Below are positions 40,338 to 44,580 of a stretch of DNA of 44,580 bases, in pieces (position 1 is the stretch's first letter; each line of letters starts with the position of its first letter). Position numbers and translations under genes: made by a program. The notes below the pieces were generated by a model. It was not told the DNA's origin. It did not search any database and worked only from the letters and a program-made list of their open reading frames with translations. This DNA is from an uncultured Syntrophobacterales bacterium (GTDB lineage Bacteria > Desulfobacterota > Syntrophia > Syntrophales > UBA5619). Where the stretch lies: the NCBI GenBank assembly GCA_903928915.1, contig CAIYSL010000127.1, forward strand, positions 1-44,580, given 5' to 3'.

Positions 40338-42041
40338 CTAGTACTTCCTCTCCTTAGGCTCATACCGCGTTATCGTCACCTCCTTGAAGGAGATGGCCGG
40401 TGAACCGTCGGACCCCATCCGGGCGATCGTGTGCTTCAACCAGTCCGCGTCGTTGCGGGTGTTGAAATCGAGCCGGAAATGGGAGCCCCGGCTCTCCTCG
40501 CGGAGGATGGCCCCCAGGACGATCGTATGGGCAACCTCCAGCATGTACCCCAGCTCCACGGCGCCGGTGAGCTCGTAGTTCATGTGCCGGGCCGCCGAGG
40601 TGACGCCGACGCTGCGGTACCGCTCCTTAAACTCGATCACCTTCTGCAGGGCCTGCGTCAGCTCTTCCCTGGTCCGGAAGATGCCCACCTTCTCGCTCAT
40701 CATGGCGCTCAGCTCCGCCTGGAGCAGCGCGGGCCGTTCGCTGCCGGGCGACGCCAGCTTCCGGAGCGTTCTCTCCACCTCCTCCTTCAGCTTCAGGAGG
40801 GCCCTCTCGTCGGGACGGCGCGTCCTCACCTCCGGGTCCTCGCCGATCGTCCGGGACGCCACCTTCCCGAACACGATCGTGTCGAGCAGCGAGTTGCCGC
40901 CCAGGCGGTTCGCCCCGTGGACGCTGACGCAGGAGCATTCGCCGCCGGTGTAGAACCCGCGGACCTCCGAGGCGCACCGTATGTCCACGTCGATCCCCCC
41001 CATCGAGTAGTGCTGGGCGGGCCGGATCGGGATCGGTTCGTCCACCGGGTCGACGCCGACGAAATCGATGCTGATCTGCCGGATGCCGCAGAGCCGCTCC
41101 TGGATCTTCTGCGCCCCCAGGTGCCGGAGGTCGAGCTGGATGTAGGTGCCCAGGGGGTGTTCGAACCCGCGCCCCTCGTTGATCTCCGTCTGGATGCACC
41201 GCGAGACGATGTCGCGGGGCGCCAGCTCCATCGCCGTGGGGGCGTAGCGCTGCATGAACCGTTCGCCCTGGTTGTTCACCAGGTAGCCCCCTTCACCGCG
41301 GCACCCCTCGGTCATCAGGATGCTCGTGCCGATCAGGCAGGTGGGGTGGAACTGGACGAACTCCATGTCCTTGAGCGGCGCGCCCGCGGCGTAGGCCATC
41401 CCGATGCCGCTGCCGGTGTTGATCAGGGCGTTGGTGGAGTGCTGGAAGACGCGGCCGTACCCGCCGGTGCCGAAGAAGGTCGTCCCGGCGGCCACGGGGA
41501 TCAACTCGCCCGTGCGCATGTCCAGGACGACGACGCCGTGGCACTGCCCCGCCTCGATGCTGAGCGCGGTGACGAACCACTCGGGGTAGATCTTGACCCC
41601 CTTGGCCACGGCCCGTTCGTACAGGGTGTTGAGCAGCACGTGGCCGGTGATGTCGGCGGAATAGCAGGTCCGGGGGTAGCCGGCGCCGCCGAAGGGGCGC
41701 TGGGCGATGGTGCCGTCGGCAAACCGGCTGAAGGGGCAGCCCCAGTGCTCCATTTCGTACACGATCGGCGCCGCCTCCCGGCACATCAGCTCGGCGGCGT
41801 CCTGATCGGCGAGATAATCGCTCCCCTTGACCGTGTCGAAGGTGTGCTTCTCCCAGGTGTCGTCGCGGCTGTCGGGGTTGTTGGCCAAGGGCGCGTTGAT
41901 CCCCCCCTGCGCGGCTATGGAGTGGGAGCGCGTCGGATAGACCTTGGAGACGAGCCCCACGTCGAACCGGTCGCACAAACCGACGGCCGCCCGAAGCCCC
42001 GTCAGACCGCCGCCGACGATGAGGATATCGTGCTTGATCAT
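40338..42041 (-). CDS. sdhA: Succinate dehydrogenase flavoprotein subunit
   Basis: A 567-residue FAD subunit oxidising succinate to fumarate. [14 protein letters not shown] starts the FAD fold. The covalent FAD His is in RSHSIAAQGGINAP, and [25 protein letters not shown] and [14 protein letters not shown] carry the remaining catalytic His and Arg. The ATG at 42041 overlaps the sdhC stop by one base (TAATG). It is part of sdhC-sdhA-sdhB, followed by Rieske and cytochrome b. The direction of the reaction (succinate oxidation or fumarate reduction) cannot be read from this subunit; co-transcription with a quinol-oxidising complex favours oxidation. Confidence 0.96.
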   Translation of the reverse strand: MIKHDILIVGGGLTGLRAAVGLCDRFDVGLVSKVYPTRSHSIAAQGGINAPLANNPDSRDDTWEKHTFDTVKGSDYLADQDAAELMCREAAPIVYEMEHWGCPFSRFADGTIAQRPFGGAGYPRTCYSADITGHVLLNTLYERAVAKGVKIYPEWFVTALSIEAGQCHGVVVLDMRTGELIPVAAGTTFFGTGGYGRVFQHSTNALINTGSGIGMAYAAGAPLKDMEFVQFHPTCLIGTSILMTEGCRGEGGYLVNNQGERFMQRYAPTAMELAPRDIVSRCIQTEINEGRGFEHPLGTYIQLDLRHLGAQKIQERLCGIRQISIDFVGVDPVDEPIPIRPAQHYSMGGIDVDIRCASEVRGFYTGGECSCVSVHGANRLGGNSLLDTIVFGKVASRTIGEDPEVRTRRPDERALLKLKEEVERTLRKLASPGSERPALLQAELSAMMSEKVGIFRTREELTQALQKVIEFKERYRSVGVTSAARHMNYELTGAVELGYMLEVAHTIVLGAILREESRGSHFRLDFNTRNDADWLKHTIARMGSDGSPAISFKEVTITRYEPKERKY

Positions 42042-42349
42042 TACGCGGATGCCTTTACGTACAGGAAGATCAACGCCGCGGAGATGAGCGACGCGACGAT
42101 GTTTGCCACCCAGAACAACTGCTTCTCATTCCGATACCCGAAGTCGATCGCTATGGTTCGGAGACCGTAGATGCTGTGAAAGGTGAACAGGATCAGGATC
42201 AGGACGTCCAGGACGGGGTGTCGATGCAGGCTGAGGGCCCAATCGGGCTTCTTGTCTTTCGTGAACAGGAAGTAACTGGTGAGGATCTTGATGCCGAACA
42301 GGATGATCAGGGTAACACCGCTGATGCGATGAAAAAGCCAGATGAACAT
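42041..42349 (-). CDS. sdhC: Succinate dehydrogenase cytochrome b556-type membrane anchor
   Basis: A 102-residue three-helix anchor. HRISGVTLIILFGIKIL at the N-terminus matches the SdhC quinone-site motif (His7, Arg8, Ser10). FHSIYGLRTIAIDFG in helix 2 has the heme-ligand-like His58 and the conserved Asp69. It is the first gene of the sdh-Rieske-cytochrome b operon. Only this one anchor gene is present between sucD and sdhA, whereas most complexes have two (SdhC and SdhD). Either the partner is elsewhere or this anchor works alone or as a dimer. Confidence 0.88.
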   Translation of the reverse strand: MFIWLFHRISGVTLIILFGIKILTSYFLFTKDKKPDWALSLHRHPVLDVLILILFTFHSIYGLRTIAIDFGYRNEKQLFWVANIVASLISAALIFLYVKASA

Positions 42350-42416
42350 ACGCCCCCCTGCATGGTTTCAAGGAATGCCGGCCATCTTGCCGGATGTCCG
42401 CCGCCGGGCGGAACTT

Positions 42417-42445
42417 TCGCTAACAGGAAAAAACCGCTTTGTCAA
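42417..42445 (-). promoter_or_regulatory. Sigma70-like promoter for the sdhC operon
   Basis: On the minus strand: perfect TTGACA (42440-42445), 17-base spacer, TAGCGA (42417-42422) with an extended TG just upstream of the -10. It lies about 70 bases before the sdhC ATG and so could separate the sdh operon from sucCD. Confidence 0.55.
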
Positions 42446-42524
42446 GGAGTAATTCGGTCCGCGGGGCTCCCCGGAAAGCGATCGAGAAGCGCCCAGCCCC
42501 TTCATCCTGCGCAGCCAGATTTTC

Positions 42525-43403
42525 CTATGTTTTCGCGGCGATGATCTCCCGGACGCGCCGGCCGATCTCGGCGGGGTTCTTCTCGACGGCGACGCCGGCC
42601 CGCTCCAGGGCCCGGAACTTCTCCTCGGCGGTGCCCTTCCCGCCGGAGATGATCGCCCCGGCGTGGCCCATCCGCCGCCCCGGCGGGGCCGTCCTGCCGG
42701 CGATGAACGAAACCACCGGCTTGCGCACGCAGTCCCGGATGAACTCCGCCGCCTCCTCCTCCGCGGTCCCCCCGATCTCGCCGATCATCACGATCGCCTC
42801 GGTCCCCGGGTCATCGGCGAACAGTGCGAGGATGTCGATGAACCCCGAACCGATGATCGGGTCCCCGCCGATCCCCACGGACGTGGACTGGCCGATCCCC
42901 AGCTCCGTCAACTGCCAGATCATCTCGTAGGTGAGGGTCCCGCTCCGCGAAACCACGCCCACCTTCCCCGCGCGGAGAATGAAGTTCGGGGTGAACCCGA
43001 TCTTGCCCACGCCGGGGGTCGCGATCCCCGGACAGTTCGGCCCGATCAGCCGCGAGCCCGATCCCTTCAGCGCCTGCTTCACCTTGACCATCTCCAGCAC
43101 CGGGATCCCTTCGGTCATGCAGACGATCAGCCCGATCCCCGCCTCGATCGCCTCGAGGATCGCATCGGGCGCGTACGCCGGCGGCGCGAAAATCCCCGAG
43201 ACGGTGGCCCCCTGCTTCTCCACGGCGTCGATCACCCGGTCGTAGACGGGGATGCCGTCCATCTGCGTCCCCCCCTTGCCGGGAGTAATCCCCGCGACGA
43301 CCCGGGTTCCCAGCTTCAGCGACTCGCGGGTGTGAAAGCTCCCCTCCGCCCCGGTGATCCCCTGAATGCAGACGCGCGATTGTGTGTCCAGCAGTATGGC
43401 CAT
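42525..43403 (-). CDS. sucD: Succinyl-CoA synthetase alpha subunit
   Basis: A 292-residue CoA-binding subunit of succinyl-CoA ligase (TCA cycle, substrate-level ATP or GTP formation). The N-terminal [34 protein letters not shown] binds CoA. The phosphorylated His247 is in [14 protein letters not shown], and GPNCPGI is conserved. The ATG at 43403 is 17 bases after the sucC stop; the open frame further upstream is shadow of sucC. The sdhC gene follows after 175 bases. Confidence 0.96.
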   Translation of the reverse strand: MAILLDTQSRVCIQGITGAEGSFHTRESLKLGTRVVAGITPGKGGTQMDGIPVYDRVIDAVEKQGATVSGIFAPPAYAPDAILEAIEAGIGLIVCMTEGIPVLEMVKVKQALKGSGSRLIGPNCPGIATPGVGKIGFTPNFILRAGKVGVVSRSGTLTYEMIWQLTELGIGQSTSVGIGGDPIIGSGFIDILALFADDPGTEAIVMIGEIGGTAEEEAAEFIRDCVRKPVVSFIAGRTAPPGRRMGHAGAIISGGKGTAEEKFRALERAGVAVEKNPAEIGRRVREIIAAKT

Positions 43404-43420
43404 GGGGGTTCCCCTTCTTC

Positions 43421-44580
43421 TCAGCCGAGCAGCGCCACGGCCTTCTGGGCCGCCTCGTACAGCCCTTCGGCCACGGTGATGGGGAGGCCCGATTCCCTGA
43501 GCATCCGCCGCCCCTCCTCCACGTTCGTCCCCTGCAGCCGGACCACCATCGGTAGCTTCATCTCGATCTTCCCCGCCGCCTGGATCAGCCCGGCCGAGAC
43601 TCGGTCGCACCGGAGCACCCCGCCGAAGATGTTGATCAGGATGCACCGCACGTTCGGGTCCGAGGTGAGGATCCGGAACGCCTGTTCGATCTGATCCGGC
43701 GAGGCGCCCCCCCCCACGTCGAGGAAGTTCGCCGGCTCGCCCCCCGCCATCTTGATCAGGTCGAGCGTGGTCATCGCGAGCCCTGCCCCGTTCACCATGC
43801 AGCCCACGTTCCCGTCCAGCTTGATGTAGTTCACCGATGCCTCCCGGGCCAGGACCTCCAGCGGCTCTTCCTCGCCCGGGTCCCGCAGCTCGCCGATGTC
43901 CGGGTGGCGGTACAGGCCGTCGTCGTCGAAGGCGATCTTCGTGTCCAGGGCCACCAAGCCCCGCTCCGTGACCGCCAGCGGGTTGATCTCCACCAGCGAG
44001 CAATCCTTCTCGACGAACAGCCGGTACAGGTTCCGGCAGATCCCGGCGAACTGCTTGGCCTGCTCCGCGGCCAAACCCAGCCCTACCGAGAGCTTGCGCG
44101 CCTGAAAGGGGCTGAACCCCGCGACGGGATGTATCGCGCATCGGATGATCTTCTCCGGCGCCGCCGCCGCCACCTGCTCGATCTCCATGCCGCCCGCCTC
44201 CGAGGCCATGAACACCACGCACTCCCTGCCCCGCGAGCGGTCCACCACCAGGCTCAGGTACAGCTCCTTGGCCGGCGCGGAGGCCTCCTCCACGTGGACC
44301 CTGCGCACCTTCCTGCCCTCCGGACCCGTCTGGTGCGTCACCAGCTGCATCCCGAGGATCGCCCCGGCCGCCGCGTGGGCCTCCGCGGGAGAGGCGGCGG
44401 GCTTCACGCCGCCCCCCTTCCCCCGGCCGCCGGCGTGGATCTGCGCCTTGACCACGGTCCGGCCCGCAAGCTCCGTCGCGATCCCCAGCGCCCGCTCCGG
44501 CGTGGATGCCACCTCGCCGCGCGGTACCGCAATCCCGTAGTCCCGCAGCAGCTTCTTCGCCTGGTATTCGTGGATCTTCA
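43421..44580 (-). CDS. sucC: Succinyl-CoA synthetase beta subunit, lacking only the first base(s) at the window edge
   Basis: An ATP-grasp subunit of succinyl-CoA ligase. Typical stretches are [48 protein letters not shown] and [22 protein letters not shown]. At the right edge the frame reads [16 protein letters not shown], which is the normal SucC N-terminus. The last two window bases are the TG of what is almost certainly the ATG start, so only one base is missing. It is followed by sucD. Confidence 0.96.
   Translation of the reverse strand, partial: KIHEYQAKKLLRDYGIAVPRGEVASTPERALGIATELAGRTVVKAQIHAGGRGKGGGVKPAASPAEAHAAAGAILGMQLVTHQTGPEGRKVRRVHVEEASAPAKELYLSLVVDRSRGRECVVFMASEAGGMEIEQVAAAAPEKIIRCAIHPVAGFSPFQARKLSVGLGLAAEQAKQFAGICRNLYRLFVEKDCSLVEINPLAVTERGLVALDTKIAFDDDGLYRHPDIGELRDPGEEEPLEVLAREASVNYIKLDGNVGCMVNGAGLAMTTLDLIKMAGGEPANFLDVGGGASPDQIEQAFRILTSDPNVRCILINIFGGVLRCDRVSAGLIQAAGKIEMKLPMVVRLQGTNVEEGRRMLRESGLPITVAEGLYEAAQKAVALLG

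Overview
The window is GC-rich, gene-dense DNA from a Gram-negative-type bacterium. It has Tat and Sec signal peptides, TTT and TRAP solute-binding-protein transporters, a Rieske/cytochrome b pair, and operons joined by 4-base ATGA overlaps. The mix of succinate dehydrogenase joined to a b6-like cytochrome b, many carboxylate transporters and class I fumarase suggests an organic-acid-oxidising proteobacterium or deltaproteobacterial (Desulfobacterota-like) lineage. That is inference; no rRNA or tRNA marker is present. I saw no phage, IS element or CRISPR array.

Layout, left to right. (1) 1-4784, + strand: a TctA permease missing its 5' end, then a complete tripartite tricarboxylate transporter tctC-tctB-tctA. 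(2) 4941-9793, - strand: GH15 glycosidase, a membrane-anchored trehalose-6-phosphate synthase and trehalose-phosphate phosphatase. A TetR regulator (9873-10487) lies just upstream. (3) 10583-16027, - strand: a tight five-gene catabolic operon (D-2-hydroxyacid dehydrogenase, amidase, COG4091-like SAF-domain oxidoreductase and two tandem 3-hydroxyisobutyrate-dehydrogenase-like enzymes). (4) 16353-19778, + strand: an ACMSD-type amidohydrolase followed by a LytS/LytTR two-component system. (5) 20219-24531, + strand: a TRAP transporter (Tat-exported binding protein, DctQ, unusually long DctM) and two small membrane proteins. (6) 24814-28483, + strand: phosphoglycerate mutase, then CoA-transferase III and two-subunit class I fumarase/mesaconase. 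(7) 36716-28674, - strand: MmgE/PrpD, TAXI binding protein, fused TRAP permease, a second succinate dehydrogenase/fumarate reductase-like flavoprotein with an altered Fe-S subunit, and a DJ-1/PfpI protein. (8) 37092-37673, + strand: a secreted TPR protein. (9) 44580-37728, - strand: sucC-sucD, then sdhC-sdhA-sdhB-Rieske-cytochrome b-small membrane protein.

How the genes may work together. Three separate carboxylate uptake systems (TTT, DctP-TRAP, TAXI-TRAP) sit beside dehydrogenases, hydratases and CoA-transferases that could feed their products into the succinyl-CoA, succinate, fumarate, malate segment. Electrons from succinate would enter quinone through SdhCAB and then the co-encoded Rieske/cytochrome b. 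The LytS/LytTR pair probably controls the adjacent TRAP operon, whose leader has direct repeats 20 bp apart.

The most striking observations are: a second Fe-S subunit that has lost exactly the three [3Fe-4S] ligands while keeping the other eight; an OtsA carrying an N-terminal two-helix sensor-like membrane module; the tandem operator-like repeats before the TRAP operon; and the unassigned amidase/hydroxyacid operon.
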